Of a stretch of DNA of 64,000 nt, positions 8,940-17,500 are shown in pieces. Positions within the stretch are counted from its first letter, which is position 1. Each line of letters opens with the position of its first letter. Source of the DNA: Mannheimia bovis (GTDB lineage Bacteria; Pseudomonadota; Gammaproteobacteria; Enterobacterales; Pasteurellaceae); assembly GCF_014541205.1 (NCBI RefSeq), contig NZ_CP061280.1, positions 2,000,798-2,064,797 of the forward strand, given 5' to 3'. The position numbers and the translations under genes were made by a program. The notes under the pieces are model-generated. The model saw only the letters and a list, made by a program, of their open reading frames with translations. It had not been told where the DNA came from and ran no database searches.

Positions 8940-8984
8940 CAAGCGGTCAAATTCTGTAAAAAATTTACAAAATCTGACCGCTTG
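8940..8984 (-). terminator. Uptake-signal dyad hairpin after asd
   Basis: The arms CAAGCGGTCA (8940-8949) and TGACCGCTTG (8975-8984) pair, with additional inner pairing (TGTAAA with TTTACA). It follows the asd stop and precedes metR's upstream region. The left flank is A-rich (T-rich on the minus strand), so it probably terminates asd. Confidence 0.65.
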
Positions 8985-9003
8985 CAAGTATTATGAGAAC
9001 AAA

Positions 9004-10119
9004 TTATTTAGTTAGTTGAACTAAAATACGGCGAACAGGCTCTGCTGCACCCCATAATAATTGGTCGCCTACAGTGAATGCCGCTAAATATTCACCGCCC
9101 ATCGCTAATTTACGTAAACGACCAACCGGTACGCTTAATGTGCCGGTTACTTTAGCTGGTGTTAATTCACGTAATGTGGTTTCTTTGTCGTTTGGAATGA
9201 CTTTCACCCATTCGTTATGAGCCGCGATAATTTGTTCGATTTCTGCTAATGGAATATCTTTTTTGAGCTTGATGGTGAACGCTTGGCTGTGGCAGCGTAA
9301 CGCACCGATACGCACGCATAAACCATCAACAGGAATTGGATTTTCGCTTAAACCTAAAATTTTATTGGTTTCCGCATAACCTTTCCACTCTTCTTTGGTT
9401 TGTCCTGTTTCTGGGAGTAATTTGTCGATCCAAGGAATTAAGCTACCACCTAATGCTGCACCGAAGTTTTCGGTTGGGAAATCGTCTGCACGCATTTTTG
9501 CGGTAACTTTGCGTTCAATATCTAAAATAGAAGAGGCAGGATTTGCTAATTCAGCTTTTACGCTATCTTCCAATTCGCCCATTTGTGAAAGTAATTCACG
9601 CATATTTTTCGCACCAGCACCTGAAGCTGCTTGGTAAGTTGCAACAGAAACCCATTCCACCAAATCTTTCTCGAATAAGCCACCAATTGCCATTAACATC
9701 AAGCTTACTGTACAGTTACCACCTACGAAAGTTTTGATACCGTTTTTCAAACCTTCTGAAATAACGTGTTGGTTTACAGGGTCTAATACGATAATTGCAT
9801 CATCTTTCATACGAAGTGCAGAGGCAGCATCAATCCAATAGCCGTTCCAGCCACTTTCTTTTAATTTTGGATAGACTTCGTTGGTATAATCACCACCTTG
9901 ACAGGTTACGATGATGTCTAATTTTTTTAATTCTTCAATATCAAAGGCGTTTTTTAATTCGCCGGCATCTTTACCGCCAAACACAGGGGCTTTTTGACCC
10001 GCCTGTGAAGTGGTGAAGAAAATTGGATTGATGTTAGCAAAGTTGTTTTCTTCAACCATACGGTCCATTAATACTGAACCCACCATTCCACGCCAGCCGA
10101 TAAAACCTACATTTTGCAT
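9004..10119 (-). CDS. asd: Aspartate-semialdehyde dehydrogenase
   Basis: Asd reduces beta-aspartyl phosphate to aspartate semialdehyde with NADPH, the branch point to lysine/diaminopimelate, threonine and methionine. The 371-residue protein has the dinucleotide-binding segment [11 protein letters not shown] at the N-terminus, the catalytic cysteine C136 in GGNCTVS and a conserved His in [11 protein letters not shown] near residue 277. Length and sequence fit the gram-negative type. It is monocistronic and diverges from sodC. Confidence 0.97.
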   Translation of the reverse strand: MQNVGFIGWRGMVGSVLMDRMVEENNFANINPIFFTTSQAGQKAPVFGGKDAGELKNAFDIEELKKLDIIVTCQGGDYTNEVYPKLKESGWNGYWIDAASALRMKDDAIIVLDPVNQHVISEGLKNGIKTFVGGNCTVSLMLMAIGGLFEKDLVEWVSVATYQAASGAGAKNMRELLSQMGELEDSVKAELANPASSILDIERKVTAKMRADDFPTENFGAALGGSLIPWIDKLLPETGQTKEEWKGYAETNKILGLSENPIPVDGLCVRIGALRCHSQAFTIKLKKDIPLAEIEQIIAAHNEWVKVIPNDKETTLRELTPAKVTGTLSVPVGRLRKLAMGGEYLAAFTVGDQLLWGAAEPVRRILVQLTK

Positions 10120-10212
10120 TATGTTTGCTCCTAAAATAATTGTTATAAATAATTGTGAATAAATACAGGATTTTCATTGAAAAATCAATGTTTTTTATTT
10201 ATTTGCAAAACT

Positions 10213-10242
10213 TTGACAAAATTTGACCGCTACGAGTAAAAT
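10213..10242 (+). promoter_or_regulatory. Sigma-70-type promoter for sodC
   Basis: A perfect -35 hexamer TTGACA (10213-10218) lies 18 bases before TAAAAT (10237-10242), about 42 bases upstream of the sodC start codon. This is a prediction from sequence only. Confidence 0.6.
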
Positions 10243-10284
10243 GGGTTGCCAATTATGGCTTATCTATGAAATAAGGAAAGTTTT

Positions 10285-10824
10285 ATGAAAATGAAAACAG
10301 CATTAGCAATTGCATTAGGTTCTTTATTCAGCTTTTCAGCAACAGCCGCAGAACCGGCAAAGATTGTTGTCAATATTCAGCAATTAGATGTAGAAAAAGG
10401 CAACAAAGATATTGGTACGGTAGAGATTACCGAATCTAAATACGGCTTGGTATTTACGCCAAATCTAAAAGATTTAACAGAAGGTTTGCACGGCTTCCAT
10501 ATTCACGAAAATCCAAGTTGTGATGCAAAAGAAAAAGATGGCAAACTTACCGCAGGTTTAGCCGCCGGTGGACACTGGAATCCGCATAAAGCACCACATC
10601 ACGGCTTCCCGTGGTCTGATGAGGCTCATTTAGGTGACTTACCCGCATTAACTGTTTTACACGATGGTACAGCAACTAATCCTGTATTAGCTCCTCGCTT
10701 GAAAAAATTAGATGAAATTAAAGGTCGCTCACTGATGATTCACGCCGGCGGAGATAACCACTCAGATCATCCGGCACCTCTTGGCGGTGGTGGTCCTCGT
10801 ATGGCGTGCGGTGTAATTAGATAA
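10285..10824 (+). CDS. sodC: Periplasmic Cu/Zn superoxide dismutase
   Basis: SodC converts superoxide to oxygen and hydrogen peroxide in the periplasm and is linked to resistance against phagocyte oxidants in related pathogens. The 179-residue precursor has a signal peptide ([22 protein letters not shown], cut near residue 22), metal-ligand histidines in FHIH (72, 74), His97 in GGHW, His106, His115 and Asp118 in AHLGD, His153, and the disulfide cysteines 79 and 175. AAGGA precedes the ATG by 7 bases. The mature N-terminus ([12 protein letters not shown]) lacks the His-rich metal-binding extension I recall in A. pleuropneumoniae and H. ducreyi SodC. Confidence 0.96.
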   Translation: MKMKTALAIALGSLFSFSATAAEPAKIVVNIQQLDVEKGNKDIGTVEITESKYGLVFTPNLKDLTEGLHGFHIHENPSCDAKEKDGKLTAGLAAGGHWNPHKAPHHGFPWSDEAHLGDLPALTVLHDGTATNPVLAPRLKKLDEIKGRSLMIHAGGDNHSDHPAPLGGGGPRMACGVIR

Positions 10825-10843
10825 AGGTAATATCTAAAATCAT

Positions 10844-10875
10844 AGGCTATATACTGGTTATATAGCCTCTTTTTT
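10844..10875 (+). terminator. Terminator after sodC
   Basis: The stem AGGCTATATA (10844-10853) pairs with 10859-10868 over a 5-base loop and is followed by CTTTTTT. It is a clear rho-independent terminator about 20 bases after the sodC stop. Confidence 0.88.
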
Positions 10876-10952
10876 ATGGTTGATTATCGCACCAAGTAAC
10901 CATTATTTTTTCTAATCCGAAAGCCCAATTTATATCCTAGTTCTCTATTCAG

Positions 10953-10998
10953 AAATTTGATGCAGATCACATTCTTTATTACTTAAAATAGGTATTAT
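10953..10998 (+). promoter_or_regulatory. FNR/CRP-type site and promoter of aspA
   Basis: TTGATGCAGATCACA (from 10956) matches FNR (TTGAT-N4-ATCAA) at 9 of 10 defined positions and CRP (TGTGA-N6-TCACA) almost as well. It is centred at 10963.5. A -10 candidate TATTAT (10993-10998) predicts transcription from about 11005, which places the site at -41.5, the class II activator position. In E. coli aspA is controlled by both FNR and CRP. Confidence 0.75.
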
Positions 10999-11038
10999 TC
11001 AAGAATAACCTACCACAATCTATTTTAAGGAGATGAAT

Positions 11039-12466
11039 ATGGCAAATGTAAGAATTGAACACGATTTATTAGGCGAAAGAGAAGTGCCGAATGAGGCTTA
11101 TTGGGGTATTCACACATTAAGAGCGATTGAGAATTTTAATATTTCAAATGTTACTATTTCTGATGTGCCTGAATTTGTGCGTGGTATGGTAATGGTTAAA
11201 AAAGCTACTGCATTAGCAAATGGCGAGTTAGGTGCAATTCCAAAAAAAGTTGCCAATGCAATTGTTGAGGCTTGTGATGAAGTATTAGTAAAAGGTAGAT
11301 GCTTAGACCAATTCCCATCTGATGTTTATCAAGGTGGTGCAGGCACATCTGTCAATATGAATACCAATGAAGTTATTGCCAATCTTGCGTTAGAAATTTT
11401 AGGCGAAGAAAAAGGGAAATACGATATAATCAACCCAATGGATCATGTTAATGCCAGCCAATCCACTAACGATGCTTACCCAACAGGTTTCCGTATCGCC
11501 GTTTACAATAGCATTATTAAATTAATTGATAAAATCACTTATCTAAAAACTGCCTTCGACAACAAAGCTACCGAATTTGCTGATGTATTAAAAATGGGGC
11601 GAACTCAGCTACAAGATGCTGTACCAATGACACTCGGTCAAGAGTTTAAGGCATTCGCCGTATTATTAGATGAAGAAGTACGTAATCTGAAAAAAACAGC
11701 AGCTTTATTGCTTGAGGTGAATTTAGGGGCAACTGCCATCGGCACAGGTTTAAACACGCCTGAAGGTTATTCTGAATTAGCTGTAAAATATTTATCTGAA
11801 GTAACTGAATTGCCTTGCGTACTGTCTGAAAACTTAATTGAAGCAACTTCAGACTGCGGTGCTTATGTAATGGTTCACGGTGCATTAAAACGCACAGCAG
11901 TCAAACTTTCTAAAGTGTGTAACGACTTACGCTTACTTTCATCAGGTCCACGTGCGGGTTTAAACGAAATCAACCTGCCGGAACTTCAAGCCGGTTCTTC
12001 TATTATGCCGGCAAAAGTAAACCCTGTTGTGCCGGAAGTGGTAAACCAAGTCTGCTTTAAAGTAATAGGTAATGATACTACTGTTACATTCGCTGCAGAA
12101 GCCGGTCAATTACAGTTAAACGTGATGGAGCCTGTGATCGGTCAAGCAATGTTTGAATCTATTGAGATTCTTTCGAATGCTTGTGTGAATTTGCGTGATA
12201 AATGTATTGACGGCATTACTGCCAACCGTGAAATATGCCAAAACTATGTGTTTAGCTCAATCGGTATTGTAACTTACCTAAATCCGTTTATCGGGCATCA
12301 CAACGGCGACATTGTTGGTAAAATCTGTGCAACGACAGGCAGAAGCGTACGTGAAGTAGTACTCGAGCGAGGCTTACTCACAGAAGAACAGTTAGATGAT
12401 ATTCTTTCAGTTGAGAACTTAATGAATCCAACTTATAAAGCAAAACGCTTTACAGAAGAAGAATAA
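11039..12466 (+). CDS. aspA: Aspartate ammonia-lyase (aspartase)
   Basis: AspA deaminates L-aspartate to fumarate and ammonium, feeding fumarate respiration under anaerobiosis in Pasteurellaceae. The 475-residue protein shows the fumarase/aspartase signature [27 protein letters not shown] and [12 protein letters not shown], and aligns throughout with E. coli AspA. Two in-frame ATGs lie at 11033 and 11039; AAGGAG at 11027-11032 is six bases from the second, which gives the family-like start [12 protein letters not shown]. An FNR/CRP site is upstream and a terminator follows. Confidence 0.97.
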   Translation: MANVRIEHDLLGEREVPNEAYWGIHTLRAIENFNISNVTISDVPEFVRGMVMVKKATALANGELGAIPKKVANAIVEACDEVLVKGRCLDQFPSDVYQGGAGTSVNMNTNEVIANLALEILGEEKGKYDIINPMDHVNASQSTNDAYPTGFRIAVYNSIIKLIDKITYLKTAFDNKATEFADVLKMGRTQLQDAVPMTLGQEFKAFAVLLDEEVRNLKKTAALLLEVNLGATAIGTGLNTPEGYSELAVKYLSEVTELPCVLSENLIEATSDCGAYVMVHGALKRTAVKLSKVCNDLRLLSSGPRAGLNEINLPELQAGSSIMPAKVNPVVPEVVNQVCFKVIGNDTTVTFAAEAGQLQLNVMEPVIGQAMFESIEILSNACVNLRDKCIDGITANREICQNYVFSSIGIVTYLNPFIGHHNGDIVGKICATTGRSVREVVLERGLLTEEQLDDILSVENLMNPTYKAKRFTEEE

Positions 12467-12504
12467 AATCTTCCATAAAAAATTAAATCACTTAATTTCA
12501 TTAC

Positions 12505-12542
12505 AATAGGGCAAGCAGTGAATTATTTCTGCTTGCCCTATT
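12505..12542. terminator. Bidirectional terminator between aspA and sapF
   Basis: A perfect 14-bp stem, AATAGGGCAAGCAG (12505-12518) with 12529-12542, has a 10-base loop. It lies between convergent aspA and sapF and can serve both. Confidence 0.8.
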
Positions 12543-12551
12543 ATTGTTAAT

Positions 12552-13346
12552 TTAGCTAAGCCACGCAGCTTCCGTAAGTGGTTTTCCAAAGTGGCTTTCA
12601 ATCAATCTTTTTGTAATTTGATGCTCCGGATTAAGTAGCACTTCTTTCGTTTTGCCATATTCAACGACTTCTCCATTTTGCATAACCATAATTTTATCTG
12701 CAATATGTTTAATTAATCCAATATTTTGTCCGACATAAATGTAAGCAATGCCTTGCTTTTGCTGTACGCCGAGCATTAAATTAAGAAGTTGGGTTTTTAC
12801 TGAGAAATCAAGTGAATTAATTGTATCATCAGCAATAATAATTTCCGGTTCTAGAATTAATGCTCTGGCAAATGCAACTCGTTGCTTTTGTCCGCTTGAA
12901 GCTTCAGAAATTGGAATAAGTGCGTGTTCAGGATACATTCCTACTAATTTTAAGGTATTAAAAATACGCTCATTTCGTTCCTGTTCACTTAGATCTGTTG
13001 CCAGTCTCAAAGGAGCATCTAAAATTTGTCCAATATTGTAGTTTGGATCAAAGGCATCATTCGGGTCTTGAAACATCATTCGAATATGTTTTGCACGGTA
13101 CTTATAATCTCCGAATCCTAGTTTTGAGCCTCTAAAAATAATTTCTCCGGAAGTAGGCTCTACCATACCTGCAATCATCTTAGCTAAGGTAGATTTACCT
13201 GCCCCATTTTCTCCGATAATCGCCAAAGTTTCTTTATGGTTAAGCGTAAAATAAACCTCTTTTACTGCATAAAAATCTTGTTTATGGAAAAGGCTGGTAC
13301 GCTCAATAAAACGTTTACTCAGATTGCTGATTTCAAGTAATGGCAT
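12552..13346 (-). CDS. sapF: SapF-like peptide-transport ATP-binding protein (orphan)
   Basis: The 264-residue ABC ATPase resembles SapF of the SapABCDF system, implicated in antimicrobial peptide resistance and potassium/heme uptake. Walker A GENGAGKST is at 45-53. The Q-loop FQDPNDAFDPNYNIGQILD, signature-region SSGQKQRV, LTKRLIESHFG-like tail (ITKRLIESHFGKPLTEAAW) all fit SapF. Walker B reads IIADDTINSLD, with Asp where the catalytic Glu is usual, and the switch region reads YVGQNIG with Asn in place of His. No sapABCD genes are nearby. The start is the ATG giving MPLLEISNLSK; an upstream TTG extension would translate an uptake-signal dyad and is unlikely. Confidence 0.82.
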   Translation of the reverse strand: MPLLEISNLSKRFIERTSLFHKQDFYAVKEVYFTLNHKETLAIIGENGAGKSTLAKMIAGMVEPTSGEIIFRGSKLGFGDYKYRAKHIRMMFQDPNDAFDPNYNIGQILDAPLRLATDLSEQERNERIFNTLKLVGMYPEHALIPISEASSGQKQRVAFARALILEPEIIIADDTINSLDFSVKTQLLNLMLGVQQKQGIAYIYVGQNIGLIKHIADKIMVMQNGEVVEYGKTKEVLLNPEHQITKRLIESHFGKPLTEAAWLS

Positions 13347-13383
13347 AACATTTGATATAGAAAAATAAAGCCATAGTTTACCG

Positions 13384-13427
13384 CAAAAAATAAATAAAAA
13401 AAGACCGCTTGTATAGAACAAGCGGTC
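13384..13427 (-). terminator. Terminator after fbaA, made of two uptake signals
   Basis: GACCGCTTGT (13403-13412) and ACAAGCGGTC (13418-13427) form a perfect 10-bp stem with a 5-base loop. On the minus strand the stem is followed by an almost pure T tract (13384-13402). It lies 24 bases past the fbaA stop. Confidence 0.88.
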
Positions 13428-13450
13428 AGATTCACTAAAAACGTTGCAAA

Positions 13451-14527
13451 TTATAATACGTTTACACAGTTTAGGTCTTCGAAAGATTGCTCTAAGCGTT
13501 TAGACATAGATTCTTCCATTTTGCGTAACCAAACACGTGGATCGTAGTATTTTTTGTTTGGTGCATCAGGACCGGTCGGGTTGCCTAATTGACCTTGTAA
13601 GTAAGCTTCATTTGCTTTGTAGAATTGAAGAATACCGTCCCACGCAGCCCATTGTGTATCAGTGTCGATGTTCATTTTGATTGCACCGTAGCTGATTGCT
13701 TCACGGATCTCTTCACGAGAAGAACCTGAACCACCGTGGAATACGAAGTCTAATGATTTCGCCGGTAAACCACGCTCTTTAGACACATACTCTTGTGATG
13801 CACCTAAAATAGACGGTTTTAATTTTACATTACCCGGTTTGTAAACACCGTGTACGTTACCGAATGCCGCAGCGATAGTGAAACGTGGGCTAATTGGGCT
13901 TAATTGGTCGTAAACGTATAACACTTCTGATGGTTGGGTGTAAAGTTTAGATTCATCTACATCAGAGTTATCTACGCCATCTTCTTCACCACCGGTTACA
14001 CCGATTTCAATTTCAAGGGTCATACCGATTTTATCCATACGTGCAAGATATTCACGGCAGATTTCCATATTTTCTTCAATTGGCTCTTCAGATAAGTCGA
14101 TCATATGTGATGAAAATAATGGACGACCGGTTTCTGCGAAGTGTTTTTCGCCAGCTTCTAATAAGCCGTCAATCCAAGGAAGTAAGTTTTTCGCAGCGTG
14201 GTCTGTGTGAAGAATAACAGGCACACCGTATTCAACCGCTAATTGATGAACGTGTTTTGCACCAGCAATCGCACCTAATACATCAGGACGTGCACCTGAA
14301 GTTGGCTTGATGCCTTTACCTGCGTAGAATTGTGCACCGCCGTTTGAGAATTGAACGATTACCGGTGATTTAACACGAGCTGCGGTTTCTAATACTGCAT
14401 TTACAGAGTCAGAACCTACGCAGTTTACTGCAGGAATCGCGAAGTTGTGTTCTTTAGCGTAAGCGAAAACTTTTTGTACGTCGTCGCCTGTTACTACACC
14501 CGGTTTTACGATGTTTAATAATGACAT
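13451..14527 (-). CDS. fbaA: Class II fructose-bisphosphate aldolase
   Basis: This zinc-dependent aldolase cleaves fructose 1,6-bisphosphate to dihydroxyacetone phosphate and glyceraldehyde 3-phosphate in glycolysis, and runs in reverse in gluconeogenesis. The 358-residue protein has the zinc-site motif VILHTDHAAKNLLPW, the EEDGVDNSDV segment, VFHGGSGSS and MNIDTDTQWA, as in E. coli FbaA. It follows pgk in the same direction, with an uptake-signal hairpin between them. GGAAG precedes the ATG. Confidence 0.97.
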   Translation of the reverse strand: MSLLNIVKPGVVTGDDVQKVFAYAKEHNFAIPAVNCVGSDSVNAVLETAARVKSPVIVQFSNGGAQFYAGKGIKPTSGARPDVLGAIAGAKHVHQLAVEYGVPVILHTDHAAKNLLPWIDGLLEAGEKHFAETGRPLFSSHMIDLSEEPIEENMEICREYLARMDKIGMTLEIEIGVTGGEEDGVDNSDVDESKLYTQPSEVLYVYDQLSPISPRFTIAAAFGNVHGVYKPGNVKLKPSILGASQEYVSKERGLPAKSLDFVFHGGSGSSREEIREAISYGAIKMNIDTDTQWAAWDGILQFYKANEAYLQGQLGNPTGPDAPNKKYYDPRVWLRKMEESMSKRLEQSFEDLNCVNVL

Positions 14528-14575
14528 TTTTTGCTTCCTTTGTATGAAATGTGCAAATGCACATTGTTAAAATAT

Positions 14576-14613
14576 GCGGTCAAATTTGCAATATTTCATT
14601 GAAATTTGACCGC
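14576..14613 (-). terminator. Uptake-signal hairpin between pgk and fbaA
   Basis: GCGGTCAAATTT (14576-14587) pairs with AAATTTGACCGC (14602-14613). There is no long T-run on the minus strand, so it may be a weak terminator, attenuator or mRNA-stabilising hairpin between pgk and fbaA. Confidence 0.55.
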
Positions 14614-14630
14614 TTGTAATTTAATTCATT

Positions 14631-15806
14631 TTAGCCGTTTGCGCGTTTTTCTAAGATTTCCACTGCAGGTAATACCTTGCCTTCAACAAATTCTAAGAAT
14701 GCACCACCACCGGTTGAAATATAAGAGATTTTATCTTTAATGCCGAATAAATCGATCGCAGCTAAGGTATCACCACCGCCTGCAATAGAGAATGCACCAT
14801 TTGCGGTTGCTTCAGCAATTGCATTTGAAATTACTTCTGTACCTTTGCGGAAGTTAGGGAATTCAAACACACCCACCGGACCGTTCCAAAGAATGGTTTT
14901 TGAATTGAGGATAATTTCTGCTAATTGCTCTGCTGATTTTTCGCCGATATCGAAGATAGATTCATCCGCTTGCACTTCGTTCACTGCTTTTTCAGTTGCC
15001 GGTGCAGTTTCAGAGAATTCTGTTCCCACACGCACATCAACAGGCACAGGAATGTTCGTTACTTGTGCTAAACGTTTTGCTTCAGGGATTAAATCTTCTT
15101 CGTATAATGATTTACCTACCGCGTGCCCTTCTGCCGCAATAAAGGTATTTGCGATACCGCCGCCTACGATTAATTGGTCAGCGATTTTTGATAAGCTATC
15201 TAAAACAGTTAATTTGGTAGACACTTTTGAACCACCTACGATTGCCAACATTGGACGTTGTGGTTCTTTTAATGCTTTGCCTAACGCATCTAATTCAGCT
15301 GCTAATAATGGACCTGCACAAGCAACTGGGGCATATTCTGCCACACCGTAGGTTGAACCTTCTGCACGGTGAGCCGTACCGAAAGCATCCATAACAAACA
15401 CATCACAAAGTGCTGCATATTTTTTCGCTAATTCAGGATCGTTTTTCTTCTCACCTTTGTTGATACGCACGTTTTCAAGTACAACTACTTCATTTTCTTG
15501 CACATCAACGCCGTCTAAATAATCACGCACTAAACGTACAGGAACACCTAAATCTGAAGCATTTAAATAATCCACAACAGGTTGTAAAGAGTTTGCTTCT
15601 TCAAACACGCCTTCAGTCGGACGACCTAAGTGAGAAGTTACCATTACTTTAGCTCCTTTTTGTAAAGCTAATTTTAAGGTTGGAATGGTTGCCACAATGC
15701 GAGCATCAGATGTTACTTTACCATCTTTAACCGGCACGTTAAGGTCAGCACGAATAAATAGGCGTTTACCTGCTAAATCAAGGTCGGTCATTTTAATAAC
15801 AGACAT
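14631..15806 (-). CDS. pgk: Phosphoglycerate kinase
   Basis: Pgk transfers phosphate between 1,3-bisphosphoglycerate and ADP, an ATP-yielding step of glycolysis. The 391-residue protein has the substrate-binding RADLNVPV and SHLGRPTEG motifs in the N-lobe, [15 protein letters not shown] in the middle and GGGDTLAAI near the C-terminus. AGAGGAA precedes the ATG. The order pgk then fbaA is common in gamma-proteobacteria; epd is not seen upstream. Confidence 0.97.
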   Translation of the reverse strand: MSVIKMTDLDLAGKRLFIRADLNVPVKDGKVTSDARIVATIPTLKLALQKGAKVMVTSHLGRPTEGVFEEANSLQPVVDYLNASDLGVPVRLVRDYLDGVDVQENEVVVLENVRINKGEKKNDPELAKKYAALCDVFVMDAFGTAHRAEGSTYGVAEYAPVACAGPLLAAELDALGKALKEPQRPMLAIVGGSKVSTKLTVLDSLSKIADQLIVGGGIANTFIAAEGHAVGKSLYEEDLIPEAKRLAQVTNIPVPVDVRVGTEFSETAPATEKAVNEVQADESIFDIGEKSAEQLAEIILNSKTILWNGPVGVFEFPNFRKGTEVISNAIAEATANGAFSIAGGGDTLAAIDLFGIKDKISYISTGGGAFLEFVEGKVLPAVEILEKRANG

Positions 15807-16026
15807 AGTTTGTTCCTCTTTTGATTAGAATTTAAAAAGTGATAACGGTTTGATTATATCAGCTTCTAATCATTTTGGGCTAACCTAGATCAAATAAAAT
15901 GATAATTTTTATAAATTTTCTAAAAATATTTACCTTTAACAATTTTTAATCTCTTTTCAATAAAAAGTTCTGGTATAGTGCTAAAACCTTCGATTTAAAA
16001 CAATAAAGAAATGATCAGGAGTGTAT

Positions 16027-17415
16027 ATGTCTAGCACAACTAAAAATCCTTTAAGAGGGTTAATCATACTTGCAGTTGATATCGTTATTTTCTTTCTATT
16101 ACTGCAATTTCTCCCTTTCAATGATCAAGAAAACAGAGGCTTAGCCCTACTTGTTTTTATTGGTATTCTTTGGCTTACTGAAGCCTTCAACATTACCGTA
16201 ACTGCATTGATGGTACCAATATTTGCTATCGGTCTTAACGTGCTATCAACTAAAGCCGCTTTTGCTCCATTCTCAGAGCCAATTATTTTTATGTTCTTTG
16301 GTGGCTTTGTGATTGCAGCAGTGTTAAATATCCAAAAAATCGATCTTTGGATTGCTAATCACGTTATCCGCTTAGCCAAAGGTAATTTAAAACGTACCGT
16401 CATTTATCTATTCGCTGTAACTGCCCTGCTTTCTCTCTTTATTAATAATACCGCTGTTGCCGCAATGATGTTGCCTCTCACGCTTGGTATCCTACACAAA
16501 GTCGATCTTAAAACTAATCGCAATCTTTATGTATTTGTACTACTAGGCATTGCCTTTAGTTCCAGTATCGGCGGTATTGGCACATTAGTGGGCTCAGCAC
16601 CGAATGCGTTACTCGCTTCTCAAATTAAAATCTCATTTTCCGAGTGGTTACCATACGGTATGCCGGTTGCCATTTTGCTGATGATTGCAATGGTTATCAG
16701 CTTACTCGTTATTCTAAAACCAAACTTTAACGTGCCGTTTAATGTTGAAATTGAAGACTCAAAACTCAACGGAAAACAGCTTGCTACTCTCATCATTTTT
16801 ATCATTACTGCAATTTTATTGACTTTTAGTAGCTATATTGAACCTTTTATCCGCAATGTACTAGCATTAAAAGAATCCATCAAAAATTTTGATGCCGTAA
16901 TTGCAATGATCGCGGTTGTCTCACTTTGTATTTGTAACACCGCTACTTGGTCTGAAATTCAAGGGCGTACCGAATGGGGAGTGTTAATGCTATTTGGTGG
17001 CGGATTAGTGTTAAGTATTGTGTTACGAGAAACAGGTGCGAGTAAGATTCTAGCAGATACTATCGTTAATTATATCGGTACAAAACACTGGCTGATTATG
17101 ACCTTAGTGATGACCGCCTTTATTGTATTCTTAACCGAATTTACCTCAAATACGGCAAGTGCAGCCTTAATGTTACCAATCTTTATTACGGTTGCAAATT
17201 CACTCGGTTTACCGCCAATTTCGTTAGCTGCAATCATTGCTTGTGGTGCTTCTTGTGCCTTTATGTTACCTATTGCAACTCCACCAAATGCAATTGTATT
17301 TGCAACAGGTTACATCAAGCAAAGTGAGATGGTAAAAGTCGGTCTTATACTAAATATTTTCTGTATATCTATTATTGGTTGCTTGTCTTATTTCTTCTGG
17401 ATGACTTGGCATTAA
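16027..17415 (+). CDS. DASS-family sodium:dicarboxylate/anion symporter
   Basis: The 462-residue membrane protein belongs to the divalent anion:Na+ symporter (DASS, SLC13) family, like H. influenzae HI0608 and VcINDY. Paired helix-hairpin motifs are visible: LFINNTAVAAMMLP in the first half and EFTSNTASAALMLP in the second, equivalent to the Ser-Asn-Thr substrate/sodium motifs, plus ATPPNAIVFATGY. Ten or more hydrophobic segments are present. AGGAG at 16017-16021 is five bases from the ATG at 16027, preferred over the GTG at 16021. Likely substrates are succinate, fumarate, malate or sulfate; dicarboxylate is inferred. Confidence 0.88.
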   Translation: MSSTTKNPLRGLIILAVDIVIFFLLLQFLPFNDQENRGLALLVFIGILWLTEAFNITVTALMVPIFAIGLNVLSTKAAFAPFSEPIIFMFFGGFVIAAVLNIQKIDLWIANHVIRLAKGNLKRTVIYLFAVTALLSLFINNTAVAAMMLPLTLGILHKVDLKTNRNLYVFVLLGIAFSSSIGGIGTLVGSAPNALLASQIKISFSEWLPYGMPVAILLMIAMVISLLVILKPNFNVPFNVEIEDSKLNGKQLATLIIFIITAILLTFSSYIEPFIRNVLALKESIKNFDAVIAMIAVVSLCICNTATWSEIQGRTEWGVLMLFGGGLVLSIVLRETGASKILADTIVNYIGTKHWLIMTLVMTAFIVFLTEFTSNTASAALMLPIFITVANSLGLPPISLAAIIACGASCAFMLPIATPPNAIVFATGYIKQSEMVKVGLILNIFCISIIGCLSYFFWMTWH

Positions 17416-17452
17416 TTGCAAAAAATTATATTTTTTAACCGCTTGTAACAAA

Positions 17453-17484
17453 AAAGCTGTTTGAATACACATTCAAACAGCTTT
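17453..17484. terminator. Bidirectional terminator between the two symporter genes
   Basis: A perfect 14-bp stem, AAAGCTGTTTGAAT (17453-17466) with 17471-17484, has a 4-base loop and sits between convergent genes. T-rich flanks occur on both strands. An uptake signal (AACCGCTTGT) lies just upstream. Confidence 0.85.
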
Positions 17485-17500
17485 ATTTATAGATTTCGTT

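Noticed and set aside
13347-13421. N-terminal extension of sapF from a TTG codon
   Set aside because: It would translate an uptake-signal terminator dyad and has no family similarity; the ATG at 13346 fits SapF.
14740-15351. A 203-codon open frame antisense to pgk
   Set aside because: It lies wholly within pgk on the opposite strand, has no ribosome site or recognisable domain, and is explained by the codon bias of pgk.
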